Shown here: positions 30,721-44,132 of the stretch, piece after piece | How positions within the stretch are numbered: position 1 is the first letter of the stretch | Layout: each line of letters opens with the position of its first letter | From: Hypomesus transpacificus | Taxonomy: Eukaryota; Chordata; Actinopteri; Osmeriformes; Osmeridae | DNA length: 64,000 nucleotides | Assembly: GCF_021917145.1 (NCBI RefSeq) | Contig: NW_025813704.1 | Span: 541,800 to 605,799, forward strand | Reading direction: 5' to 3' | Program-made: the position numbers and the translations under genes | The notes under the pieces: generated by a model | Databases searched by the model: none | Told to the model about the DNA's origin: nothing | The model's input: only the letters and a program-made list of their open reading frames with translations

Positions 30721-33700
30721 AGAGAGAGAGGGAGGGAGGGAGAGAGAGAGAGGGGGGGGAGAGGTAGAGGGATGAGTGGTTTGACGGACGGAAATCTTGT
30801 TTGTGCTGAAATCCTGGCAGACAGGAAGTTTGGGTCAAAACATGTTAATGTGGGGGATAAGTACGTGTAGGCTGAGGCCACAATCGCCTGGGTTCAAGTC
30901 CAGCCGTGGTCCATTGCATGTCTCCCCCCCCCCAGGTTTTTTTTTATTATTATTTTGGTGTTTGTCAGGAGCCCATGGGGGAGCAGGGAGCAAGCCCATG
31001 AAAGGATACGTCAGACCTCCCTACGGAGCAGGTGAGCTACGCTCTTCCAGACTCCCGTCACCTTACTCCTTCACGAGGATGTAGGATGGAAGACAGTAAC
31101 TAACCTTTCCTTTAACTCTTCTGATGTTTGGATATGTTGGCAGGTGCAGGTCTGGGCATGGGAGGGCAGAGAGGTCTTGGGGTGCCTCAGCTAGCAGGGA
31201 ACCAGAGAGGAGGTAAGCTGGAGACCAGTCAACGCTGTGTGGATCTCCAGCTTGTTTACAGCTCTGATGAGACCATGATTCATGTTTTCTAGGATACGGT
31301 GGGACTGGATATGGCTATGGAGCACAACCCATGGGAGGTGCGTGGAGGAGTCGACAGTCTTCTGATAGAAGGACACTATTCTTGTCATATTTGGAGAATG
31401 AATATCAGAATCTATATTTGACTTAAATTGGGATTGACTGTTCCCTGTCTGTTGACCAGGTTACAGGATGAATGGTCCCTATGCCAGACTAGGGCTTGGT
31501 ACTGGATACAGCAATGGAGGAGGATCTAAAGGACCCAAGTCAGGTATGTAGGCAGGCCTTACACTGCCTGAACATGTTGATGATGTTGCTTTCTGACCTA
31601 ACTGATTACAATATGACCAGGTTACCGGGCCCCCAATGGACAAGGTGCCAGGCCGAACGGTAAATATTAATGTCAATGTTTGTATGAGTATATACAGCAT
31701 CCTTTTAATTCAATACCTAGTTAGAGTAGTTTCTAAATGTCACCAACTCATAGTATCTTTTCAGTCCACAATATCATTGTTTTAAAGATGATAAACATTA
31801 ATACGAGACATTTCATTCCAACAAGGTAACGGTGGTCCCAATGGACAAGGTGCCAAGCCTAATGGTAAAAATATTTAATTCAAAGCCTACCTACAGTAAT
31901 GTTTTGATATAAATAACATATACTAACTCATACTACACTCGGTTACTTTAAACCAGTGAAATAATTGTTTTAAAGATTATAAACATTCTAACAAGACATT
32001 TCCATCTAACAAGGCTATGGTGCTCCCAATGGACAAGGAGCCAAGCCCAATGGTAAATATAAGTGTGACTTAACATCCTTTTTGCTCAAAGTATACTGAT
32101 AGCAATTTCTATTATCATTAACTCATACTCGGTTACTCTTAAAGACGATAAACATTCTAACAACACATTTCCATTTAACAAGGTTATGGTGCTCCTAATG
32201 GACAAGGAGCCAAGCCCAACGGTAAGTAGCACTTCTTAAATGGACACATTCTGTCTTGTAACTAGTTGCAGCTAGAAAATCCCATAAACAGTGAGCTACA
32301 CGAATGAAGGGATCTTACTGCGTCCAGTAGGTTATACTGATCTTAGTGCGTCCAGCAGGTTATACTGATCTTACTGCGTCCAGTAGGTTATACTGATCTT
32401 ACTGCGTCCAGCAGGTTATACTGATCTTAGTGCGTCCAGTAGGTTATACTGATCTTACTGCGTCCAGCAGGTTATACTGATCTTAGTGCGTCCAGCAGGT
32501 TATACTGATCTTAGTGCGTCCAGCAGGTTATACTGATCTTACTGCGTCCAGTAGGTTATACTGATCTTAGTGCGTCCAGTAGGTTATACTGATCTTAGTG
32601 CGTCCAGTAGGTTATACTGATCTTAGTGCGTCCAGCAGGTTATACTGATCTTAGTGCGTCCAGTAGGTTATACTGATCTTACTGCGTCCAGCAGGTTATA
32701 CTGATCTTAGTGCGTCCAGTAGGTTATACTGATCTTAGTGCGTCCAGTAGGTTATACTGATCTTAGTGCGTCCAGCAGGTTATACTGATCTTAGTGCGTC
32801 CAGTAGGTTATACTGATCTTACTGCGTCCAGCAGGTTATACTGATCTTAGTGCGTCCAGTAGGTTATACTGCTCCAGCTGGCCCCCACACTGGGGAAGGC
32901 GTCAGGCCCAACAGTAAATATTCAATGCTTGAATGCGTAGATGTAGCATCCTTATCATTCTAAGCCTAGGTAGATCAGTTTCTAAAAATCACCAACTCAG
33001 TATACTTAAACAAAAATATTAATGTTTTATTGTTTGTTTCATTCCAACAAGGTTATGGTGCTCCTAATGGACAAGGTGCCAAGCCTAATGGTAAATATAT
33101 TGAATTCAAAGCCTACCTCCAGTAATGTTTTGATATCAATAACTTATACTACACTCGGTTACTTTAAACCACTGAAACAATTGTTTTAAAGATGATAAAC
33201 ATTCTAACAAGACATTTCCATCTAACAAGGCTATGGTGCACCCAATGGACAAGGAGCCAAGCCCAACGGTAAATATTGGTGTGACTTAACATCCTTTTAA
33301 TTGAAAGCCTACCTACAGACATTTCTAAATATCACTAATCCATGCTACGCTTAGTTACTTTTAACCAGCAATATTACAGTTTGAAAGATGATAAACATTC
33401 TAACAAGACATTTCCATCTAACAAGGTTATGGTGCTCCTAATGGACAAGGAGCCAAGCCCAACGGTAAATATTAGTGTCAATGTTTGTATGAGTACAGAT
33501 ATAGCATCTTGATCACTCAGAACCTACTTTTGAATCATGTTAGATATTAACCTATCAGGAACACACTGTTTGCACGCTAGAAATGATCAGTCTGAATATC
33601 TGGTGTCTCATTCTAACAAGGCTATGGTGCTCCCAATGGACAAGCTCCTAAACCAAATGGTATGTTTACTCTTTAGTATTCAGTCATTCTGTATAAAAAT

Positions 33701-36700
33701 AAGTCATCACCCTTAATTCTGATTCAACTTGAAACTGTCTTCCCTTGTGCCTGTTAGGCTACGGGCCAACAGGTGGCGTTCCTAATGGATATGGTGCTAA
33801 ACCCAACGGTAAACACATACTCTTTCTGTTTTAACACTCATACTTATACTATAATGAAACATGTTGCCATATTTAGTTGTCCAAGGCTGTGTTTGTGAAT
33901 TAATTTACGGTTGAAAGCATCTTGTATCCAAATGTTCCATGAGGCTACCGTAATTTTCAGACTATAAGGGGCACCTGAATATAAGCCGCATCAGCTAAAT
34001 TGAATGATGTGTACATATATAAACCGCACTGGACTATAAGCCGCAGGTGTTTTAATGTTTAACCACCATATGTAAGGGTTCGTGCACAGAGGGGATTGTC
34101 GGGAAAGAGATGGCTGCTTGAGGAAGCTCCCATGTATTAGCCGTTAGCCGTTAGCTGTAAAAATCCATAGATTAGCCGCATCGGTATGTAAACCGCAGGG
34201 TCGAAAAATGGGACAAAAGGCGCAGCTTATAGTCCGAACATTACGGTAATTCAACCTACAATTGGGTTTGGACTTTATGTAATCTCTTGGTGCTAAAGGG
34301 GCTGTCCAGTGTTTAGCACTGTTGTTTTTGCAGTGACTCTTTCTACAATGAATATTTAGACTTCTTTACCAGACACTTCACCATCATTCACCTGTCTCAG
34401 GTGTGGGGTTGATAGATGCTAATGCTAACAACCATTCATGCTATCTCCAGGCTACGGCCCCGCCCCAGCACAAGGAGCCAAGCCCAATGGTAAAGTCTGA
34501 ATGTCCACATGTTCTTCTCTTTAATGATCCATTATGTTGTCTGTCACTAGATATGGTCAACAGTTTTTGTTCGCCAGATGCTGTTTGTTGTTCAATATAA
34601 TCATGTCCTCTGTTTAGGCTATGGTGCAGGAGCTGGTGTGCCCAATGGACAGGCTGCCAAACCAAATGGTAGGTTCACGGTGCCACTGCGTGTAAATAAA
34701 TAACGACTGTATAGTCTATTGCTGGTTTTTAGAGTATTGTCTTGTGGTGGTGATTCTAGGCTATGGTGCAGGAGCTGGTGTGCCCAATGGACAGGGTGCC
34801 AAACCAAATGGTAGGTTCACGGTGCCACTGCGTGTAAATAAATAACGACTGTATAGTCTATTGCTGGTTTTTAGAGTATTGTCTTGTGGTGGTGATTCTA
34901 GGCTATGGTGCAGGAGCTGGTGTGCCCAATGGACAGGGTGCCAAACCAAATGGTAGGTTCACGGTGCCACGGTGTGTAAATAAATAACGACTGTATAGTC
35001 TATTGCTAGTTTTAAGAGTTTTGTCTTGTGGTGGTGATTCTAGGCTATGGTGCAGGAGCTGGTGTGCCCAATGGACAGGGTGCTAAACCAAATGGTAGGT
35101 TCACGGTGCCACGGTGTGTAAATACATAACAACTGTATAGTCTATTGCTAGTTTTAAGAGTATTGTCTTGTGGTGGTGATTCTAGGCTATGGTGCAGGAG
35201 CTGGTGTGCCTAATGGACAGGGTGCCAAACCCAATGGTAAGCCCTCTGTGCCACTGCTTCATTTCACATGAAGAACGGCTGCGTATGGTTTGTTCATGGC
35301 TGCTTCTTGTCTTGTGGTGGTGATTCTAGGCTATGGTGCAGGAACTGGTGCTGCCAGTGGTAATGGTCGTCCCAATGGTAAATATCACCCTGGTCCTCTA
35401 CCTGGCTCTACCTACCATGTCTTTATAATGGTCAGTCACCAAACGTCTTCAGTGACAGTACCGAATGCTTTCCTAAATTAGGGTGTGTGTATCTTTTAAT
35501 TTCCCAGGTTATGGATATCCCAATGGAGGAGGTGCCAAGGCTCCCAAGCCAGGTACTATTGGGCTTTGCACCGGCTAGTTGTGGATCTTAGTTGCAACCA
35601 TTTGCTAATTCACACATTTTGCAGTGTCTCTTGTGGGGTTGAAAACATAACAATACAATAGATCTGTCCTTTGTTTTAGCTCCAGGTTATGGTGGTGTAC
35701 CCAATGGGTATGCACCCAGGCCCAACGGTAAGGGGGATCTTTCCCGGCCTCATTAAAGGAATGTGTTGCTATATGTACTTTTTGGAAATGGTTATGACAT
35801 GATTCTTTCTTTTTTGGTATTTAGGGTATGGATATCCCAATGGGGGTGCAAAAGCACCAAAACCAGGTACAGGGTAAACAGACAATTCAAGGTATCTTTG
35901 TTCCAAGCAGACTTGGCCAGCATTCACTGTACGGTGGGCTTGTTTCTTCTCAAGGTTATGGTGCAGGAGCTGGTGGAGCACCCAATGGATATGGAGAAAA
36001 TGGAGCCAAACCGAACGGTAAATCTCCACCCATGGTTGTGTCTAGTCTTCAGTAGTTCTTCTGGTGTTATCAAACACTAGAGCTTGGTCCATTGATGGCA
36101 AATGCTAGTGCAGTGCCCATTCTCACGAGATTTGTGTCTATTGCCTGGTGCAGCTCAACATGGCGGCATACATGGTTACAGTTCTCGAATCGATCTCACG
36201 GTACTTTGATGGCCACGTTACAGTGACCTGTCCTCGGCGCCCTCTCATGTCGGACAAAAAGTCTAATCAGAATTCACTGTTTCAAGTCAGCCACCTGCAG
36301 CCGCCTGCAGCCGGCTGCAGCGCTGCATGAAGTCAGTCCATGTCCAACGCACCTATCGATAGCTTCAAAACATTGTGTCTTCCATGTTTAGGCTATGGTC
36401 CTGGAGCTGGATACCCCAATGGAGGAGGAGTTAAACCAGGTCACTTTTTCTGTTCTGAAGAAGATGAAGAAGTATGTCCCAACTTACCATTTGTTATTGA
36501 AGGTATTCATTACATTTTTTGGTTCATAGGTTATGGCAATGGGGCACCCAAACCACAGTCTAACTCTAAAGGTGTTGGAGCAGGGGCAGCTAATGGAGGT
36601 GGCAGTGCACCAAATAGTGGTAAGCATTCACCTTGCGTAGATGCGAAGTGCGTTGAAGACCTCTGTTTTCATGCTTTCGATCTTGTCCATCTTTCTTGAG

Positions 36701-39700
36701 TAGTTTTTATAATCAGTCTGATTGTATGCCTTCATGTGATGAATGGCTGAACACGCTTGTGGTTCCTAGGGTATGGTGTTCCTGCGGGGGTACCGAATGG
36801 AGTGGCTCAAGTAGCCAAACCTGGTAAATGCTGTGTGTTGTCCTCCCGCATTCCTGTTTGTCCCAATTGTCCAATTTATTATGCTGGTTAACATCAGATG
36901 TCTTTATGTTTGGTTTGTCTTAAGCAACTGTCTCAAAGGCGTTATGGTGCATGTCTTTAATAATTGACGTAACGGCTAATCAGTTGAGTGTTGTGGCGTT
37001 TCAAGCATGTGTTGTATGTTTGCATGCCCTGTGTCGTGTTTTTGTCTGTTGTATGTTCTGTTGGGACTGTCCGGTCTGCTGTCTTCTAAAGGATCTCGCA
37101 ATCAAGCATGTTTTACCCATCGCACTATTTCCTGTGCAGCCGGTACAAAGTGACTGTGTTCTGGTCCCCAGGTTATGGTCAGGGTAAAGGTGGTGGTGCA
37201 CCAAACGGAAATGGAAAGAGACCCAAAGGTGAAGTTCTTTCTCCTGAGGTTTCGACTCCTGCTCTGCTAGAACCGAAAGAGCCAATCACCAAGGGACAGG
37301 CACCAGCGCCTGAGCCAGTTGTACCACAAGGAAAATACCCAAAGCCTCCAGCACCCTCTGTGGTGCCACAGGTTGAGGCCGCAACACCAGCACCAGGACC
37401 AGTGATTCCACAGGGAAAGCCCTACCCCAAGCCTGTACCAGAACCAGCACCAGTGGTTCCCCAAGGGAAGCCCTACCCCAAGCCAGCACCAGAACCAGTA
37501 CCAGTGGTTCCCCAAGGGAAGCCCTACCCCAAGCCAGCCCCAGAACCGGCACCAGTGGTCCCCCAGGGCAAACCCTACCCCAAGCCTGCACCAGAACCAG
37601 CACCAGTGGTTCCCCAAGGGAAGCCCTACCCCAAGCCAGAACCAGCACCAGTAGTTCCCCAAGGAAAGCCTTACCCCAAGCCTGTACCAGAACCAGCACC
37701 AGTGGTTCCCCAAGGGAAGCCCTACCCCAAGCCTGCACCAGAACCAGCACCAGTGGTTCCCCAAGGGAAGCCCTACCCCAAGCCAGCACCAGAACCAGCA
37801 CCAGTGGTTCCCCAAGGGAAGCCCTACCCCAAGCCAGCACCAGAACCAGCACCAGTGGTTACCCAAGGAAAGCCCTACCCCAAGCCAGCCCCAGAACCGG
37901 CACCAGTGGTCCCCCAGGGCAAACCCTACCCCAAACCAGCACCAGAACCAGCACCAGTGGTTCCCCAAGGCAAACCCTACCCCAAACCAGCACCAGAACC
38001 AGCACCAGTGTTTCCCCAGGGGAAGGCTCCAAAGCCAGTGGCACCTGCAGTGCCTCAAGGAAAGGCCCCCAAAGTACCGAATATGGGTAAACATTTAAGA
38101 TTCTCTGCATGTCCATGAGGGGGTGTGGTGCGTTTAATGGCATGCATTGGTAACTATTTGTACTGTTTAAGTTTTAAATTTGGGAGTCTCAGTTAAAGAT
38201 ACTGTAGTTATTAAGAAATCTGTACAAATATCAGCAAAGAATGCTCCTGTTGTTCATGACAGTCCTGTTTAGCATAAATTTAGCACTGATGAAAATCTAC
38301 GGGTGTTGGACCAATCACAGTCAATGGTTCAGCTGTCTAATAGTGTCTGAAGAGACTCTGATTTATTCCACCCCCCCTCTCCACGGACCCTTTCTGAGCC
38401 AGTAGTAACCATCAGCATGGTGATGGTGATCTGTTAGGACTGACATCGCTCTGCAGTGTTTCCTTTTGTTACTCAGTAGAACAATGAAAACTGAGGTTTT
38501 TACATCATGTGCACGTCAATCTTTGGGATTATTGACTGTTAAATACTGTTTCACTAGGAGATACTGAATGAATGTGTTTTTGAAGTATTTGTAGAAATAG
38601 GTTGCTGTTTCACTTTAAACCTGGGGTCTGAGGTATTGCATGGACAAATGTATTTGTTAAATGGAAATAGAAAGGAAACTATACTTAAACCCAAAACACT
38701 GACAACTTTGTGGTCTTTAGGTGGTGCAGGAGGTGTGGTGCCCAATGGACAAGTGCCCTTACCCATAGAAAGTCTTGGTAAATGTCCTTGTCCGTGTTTT
38801 CTTGATCATTTAAAGGATGTTCTCTTAAGTTAAAATGTAAAGCAACATTTGAGCAAATGGCAAATTATTGTTGCAATAAGACTTTTGATCTTATTTGATC
38901 AGTTTCTGGGAATATTATAAAATCCATTGAGATTATGAGAACAACCTGAGGTGTTCAATGCTTCTACGTAGTGATGTCTGTGTTCCTCAGTAGAAGTCTG
39001 TCTCTGTGTCTGGTACTGTTGGCTTGTTCAGTTAGGATGCATGCACTGTAGTTTAAGACTACTTCATCAGAGAGATTGCATGCTGTTGATAAGCAAAGAA
39101 ATATAAGGTTAGTCTGAGCAAAAGTTGTCATCTCGACGCATGTAGTTGCATGGACAGACTAGATGTCTTTTCAGAAATCTTGTTCTGTTGTGTTTGAATC
39201 ATTTGTGTGGCCTTCTTGTTACATTGCAATGTTGAACTTAACTAATTTGCTTTGGTTAATGCGATAGACTTGTCAATGTCAGAATTAACTAATTTAATGT
39301 TCTTCATTTGTATATTATTTTTAAATGCCTTTTGTTCTGTTCTCATGTTATAATAGGTATATTGTAGGTAATAGAGAAAAGGTATGTAGCTGGTTAATGG
39401 CCCCCATTTATTTCCCAACCCACCAGTATTTATGTTTATTTGAATACACATGAATTAACATCAGCACTGGGGTCCATCATGTAAACGAGACATATTTCAT
39501 ATTAGATGTAAACCCTGTTCTAATCCAGTCCAAATCTATCAAATGACTGTAAGTAAGCCCTCCATAGACAGCAGTTCAAAAGCCCTGCCGACAGTCTCCA
39601 TGATGTCTTCACATCTGGAACAGCCATCCCACAGGCTGCTCCCGCTGATGAATGTGTGACCTTCAGGTTATGTCACTGGAAGTGCCGTCCCTGAGGAAAA

Positions 39701-42700
39701 GGGGGACAGAGCTAAAGGGGCCCCCGAAACTCAGGCTCCTGAAGGTGGAAGCCCCCCTGCCCAGGGGGAGACACCAGAAGACATGGGGCCGGACGCAGCC
39801 GACAGGGAGGGCCCTGGGGAGGCCCCTGGGGATTCCCCTGGGGAGGCCCCTGGGGAGGCCCCTGGGGAGGCCCCTGGGGAGGGCTCTTGGCTTCCGGCTC
39901 CAGAGCACGAACTGCAGCAGAACTCTAAAGTGGGGAGTCCTGGTAAAGCCTGACCTGTTACATTTGTGTGTGTGTTGGGGCGGCTCCGGGGAGTCTGTAC
40001 GGAGCATGCGTGTCACCCAGTGAATCTCTGGTCCTTTTACATGTCTACGTGTGTCCCGCACCTGTGTCATGTTTTGTGCATGTGTGATGTGTGTTTTGGT
40101 GTGTTGAGTTTGTCTTGTCCACAAGTTCTATTCCAGGCTGTTGGGAGTGGGATCACTGACCGACCAGCCTGGTTTGAACATGTCGCATTAGAAGCATCAT
40201 TCATATGTCTGTTCATCTGATTGTGTATTGTTGTCATGACAATTGTTGCCCAGTCAGTGTTCTCCTCATGTTGCATGTTTTATTTTTTATTTTTGTGCAC
40301 CTTTTTATGTTGTTTGATTGAGATTTAGCATGGATAGCTGCAATTATACTGTTATCTGTTCCTAAAAAAGTGTTCATGACCCCTGTCCTGGTAGTTATCA
40401 GTTATCAATTTACAACAACAATAGTTATAATTCCTTATGGCCTCCAATACCATGACTGATAAGGACAATAATTTTACTTGAAGTTACGACCGTCAAAGTG
40501 GTAGATTTGCTGCTTTTTGAAGACTGATCAGAAATTCTGCTGGTATTTTGTACTGTAATCTGATTTAATCAACGTGAAAATGTCAAAACTGGATTTTAAA
40601 CTGACATTGCGATTACCATCTTCTGTGTAAGTTTGTGAGGGTTCTGGTGTCGAGTATTGAAGTGTGCTGAGAAACAACAAAGTGGTATTGACGGGTCAGT
40701 CTGGTTTCATGAACTCCTTGTGACCCACAGATAGTGGAGCTCCAGAGAACAACAATGGCCCCAAAGCAGCCAGCCCTGGTAAACACTAGCTCCTAGCCAA
40801 CCACATAGCACACACAGACCACCAAGAACAGCCTCCAGACTGACTTGCTGTTTTTGTAACAAGTCCCAGGGACTGGTACATTGGAGTGGTTGCTGCTGTC
40901 TGGAGGGGTTGTTCACCTGGCGTGTAATGTGTTTCTCTAACTCGGGCCCTCTAGACTGTGGACCGTCCGGAGTACCTAATGGACAGTGGGTGAAAGTACC
41001 CAGAAATGGTAAAACTAAGCTGTAGCGTTCCACATGGGTGATCAGAGCGGCATATCAGTCATATGTCGTGATCATTGTTGCGTCCGCGTCGGTCATAAAT
41101 GCATGATGATTTCAGTCTGTCAGTCAGGGTGAACCTGCTCAGTTTGCATGGATGTTTTTTTTTTTGCTTGTTCTGGCATGTTCCATCTCTGTTGTAAGGT
41201 TGGCATGTTTATGGGTGCATGTTGTTGACTTAACCTTGGTCCTAATCCTTCCTCCATCCTGTATTTAGCAGAGCAGGGATGGTCAACCCTGCTCTTGTAC
41301 TCCAACCCTGCTCCTGGAGAGATACCCTCCTGTAGGGTTACACTCCAACCCTGCTCCTGGAGAGATACCCTCCTGTAGGTTTACACTCCAACCCTGCTCC
41401 TGGAGAGATACCCTTCCGTTGGTTTACAATCCAACAAACGTGATTCATCTTATCAACCAGTTAGTTATTAGAACCAGGTGTTCTGTGGTTGGAGTGTAAA
41501 GCTGCTGGACGGTAGCTGTTCAGGAACAGGGTTAGGCCTCCCTGGTCTGTAGTCTGATGAGGGAAGACCCATCCCTCTATTCTGTCATCGTCTGAAACAC
41601 CACTTGGCCACTAACCTGATTTTAAAACAACGGGAAAGAAACGTTGGAGAGCTATTGACAGAAACCTTGTTTTGCTCCGATCGTGTGATTGAAGGTTACG
41701 GGCCTGGAGCAGGACAGCCGTACGGAGCCAAACCCAACGGTAAACACACAACACGCTCACCATCTTCTCACCGGTCATCACGTGAGCTGTGTTCATTCAG
41801 ACCCCATCATCTTGTGTGATATCTTGTTCATGTGAGTGTCCTGCTTGCTTGTGCTCTGTGTTCCTGGGTGTCAGGTCATGGTGCTGGAGCAGGTCTTCCT
41901 AACGGATATGGAGCCAAACCCATTGGTGAGTGCCCTGTGTGTGAATGAAGGAACATTACGATCATTCGTGATCCTTGCATACATGGTTCACACCTGTACA
42001 TAAACTTAGTTCATTGAAGCATGAATTTAATTATATTAATTAAATCACTTCTTTAAATGTGCTTGTCTCGTTTTAGGATATGGAGCTGGATATGCTAATG
42101 GTGGTGGGGCCAAGGCGCCCAAACCAGGTAGTTATGTTTGATATTTGATTGAGATTACAGGTTCAAATCCCTTCTTGGTATGTTGCTCTAAAACACTGCT
42201 AAATGTTTCAGTTAAGTTACACTAGTATTTTAATTTACAACTGGGATTCCACTTAACAGTTAAAACACAAATAACTTGAAGTCTTATCATCCAGATATAC
42301 AGAATATCTACCATTAATGGCAAGCGTCTGAGCCTCGTGCTGTGTAGAGTAGCTAAGCTAACCCAGTGTTGTGTTGTTCAGGCTATGGAGGTGGAGGCTA
42401 TCCAGTCCCTGCTTACAGCAACGGATATGGAGCTGGTAAGAACCACACAGCAGCACAGAACCAGAGTTGACCTGCAGTGTCCATTTGAGATGCTACTGAA
42501 ATCAGATGTAGGGTTTAGCTTGCCTGTCTCATCTCATGTTTCTGTGCAGGTCAGGGATATCCTTTTGGAGGGAAGCCAAAGCAAAACGGTGAGATAAGGA
42601 TACCTATAGGCTATACACACACACACACACACACACAGGTTACACACAGGGGTTACACACAGTTGCTCACAAAGACTACCAGAATTCCTGAGTTAGTGGA

Positions 42701-44089
42701 TGTGTGTTGTGGTAACCCATCTCATACCAAGCCTCCTGGTTCATTCCAGGGTACGGAGCGGGTAACGGCCAGGGAGTATACCCTGCTGCAGGCTACGGAG
42801 CGGGTAATGGCCAGGGAGTATACCCTGCTGCAGGCTACGGAGCCGGTAACGGCCAGGGAGTATACCCTGCTGCGGGCTACGGAGCCGGTAACGGCCAGGG
42901 AGTATACCCTGCTGCGGGCTACGGAGCCGGTAACGGCTACGGAGGAACACCCGCTAACGGTAGGCTAATCAAGGCTGTAAGATACAACGTTTCCAACAGG
43001 GAACATCTAAATGTTTATCAACTTCTGCGTGTGATTTTGCTTTTTTCAAGAAAAATAAACTGATATCCCCCTAAAAGTTTCGAAAGGTTCAAAAAATACT
43101 TTTTGATATATATATTTTTAAGGGTCCAAAATAAAAGTTTCGAAAATTTAAAAAAATATTTGTCCCAAAAATATTTTGCTAAAAACGTTTGGAAAGGTTG
43201 AAAAAACGTTTTGCACGTAGCAAGTTGGGTTTCAGTGTTTGATGTATTTCTCTCTTAGTGAAAGCTGGCCCAGGTGAAACAGGTCGCTCCAACGGTAGGT
43301 CTCAGATGTTGTATCCCATATTGTTGCTGTGTTATTACAAATGTTCCATTTTACATTTAGTTTATTTAGTTTACAAATAGTGCTTAAAGAAAGTACAGTT
43401 CAATCTTAGCCACTAGGAACAGTGCAACATGAAAATGGTCTTACGTGTTACAACTCTGTTCCTGCAGGACAAGGCGTTCCGGTCGACAGCAAGTCAGGTG
43501 TGTTTCAAATCTCCCTCTACACCAAACCCAGGCACATTTGCCAGGAGTCCTTTTTGACGGTGACAATTTCGAAACTTTTTCGAAATATTTTGCCAATCTT
43601 TTTACACTTTTTTCCCCACACACATAGTGAAAGGAAATGAGAGCACACCGTTGTTTCACAACCTTTTTTGCCTTGCTCCATGGTAGCTTTGTAGACTAGC
43701 TTACGTTTGTTGTGCGTAATAGCCAAGAAAGGAAAAAGGCGAGCAATAAATTATTGAATCATTGAATCATTTTAGTTGCTGATTTTATTGATTCCAGGTG
43801 GTCTTGGTGGTGGATACGGGGGAGAACCTGCAAATGGCAAATATGGTGAGAAGCTCATATGCCCTCCGTCTGACCCAAGGACTCAGACCACAGAAATACT
43901 GATGTACATACCTCTGATCCTTGATTTTAGTACGTGGCTTTGAGGAAAGGCTTCTGCTGAATGAACACCATTCTGCTCTCGCTGCTCATCCCTCTGTCAT
44001 CCTCTCCCCTCCTCTGTCTCTGTCTCTCTCTCTCCCTCTCCCTCTCTCCCTCTCCCTCTCTCTCCCTCTCCCTCTCTCTCCCTCTCCCT

Positions 44090-44132
<43 letters not shown>

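Larger units (their letters stand above)
28192..36823 (+). other. matrix gene exons 2-38: VPNG/KPNG module array
   Basis: Exons: 28192-28242, 29139-29189, 29371-29424, 29577-29630, 29892-29999, (30084-30136 degenerate), 30339-30389, 30488-30538, 30633-30683, 30969-31031, 31144-31212, 31293-31337, 31460-31543, 31621-31659, 31826-31864, 32014-32052, 32183-32221, 32863-32913, 33052-33090, 33230-33268, 33426-33464, 33621-33659, 33758-33808, 34451-34489, 34618-34668, 34760-34810, 34902-34952, 35044-35094, 35186-35236, 35330-35377, 35508-35552, 35680-35727, 35825-35866, 35955-36017, 36392-36439, 36530-36619, 36770-36823. Typical products are [13 protein letters not shown] (39 bp) and [17 protein letters not shown] (51 bp), the next Gly being split across the intron. 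Every listed exon except the degenerate one is a multiple of three. The donor of 36392-36439 (GTCACT) is weak. Confidence 0.75.

Noticed and set aside
43050..43210. Possible transposon with aaagtttcgaaa motifs
   Set aside because: A/T-rich low-complexity sequence; no ends or duplication found. Similar sequence at 18800-18920 has the same problem.
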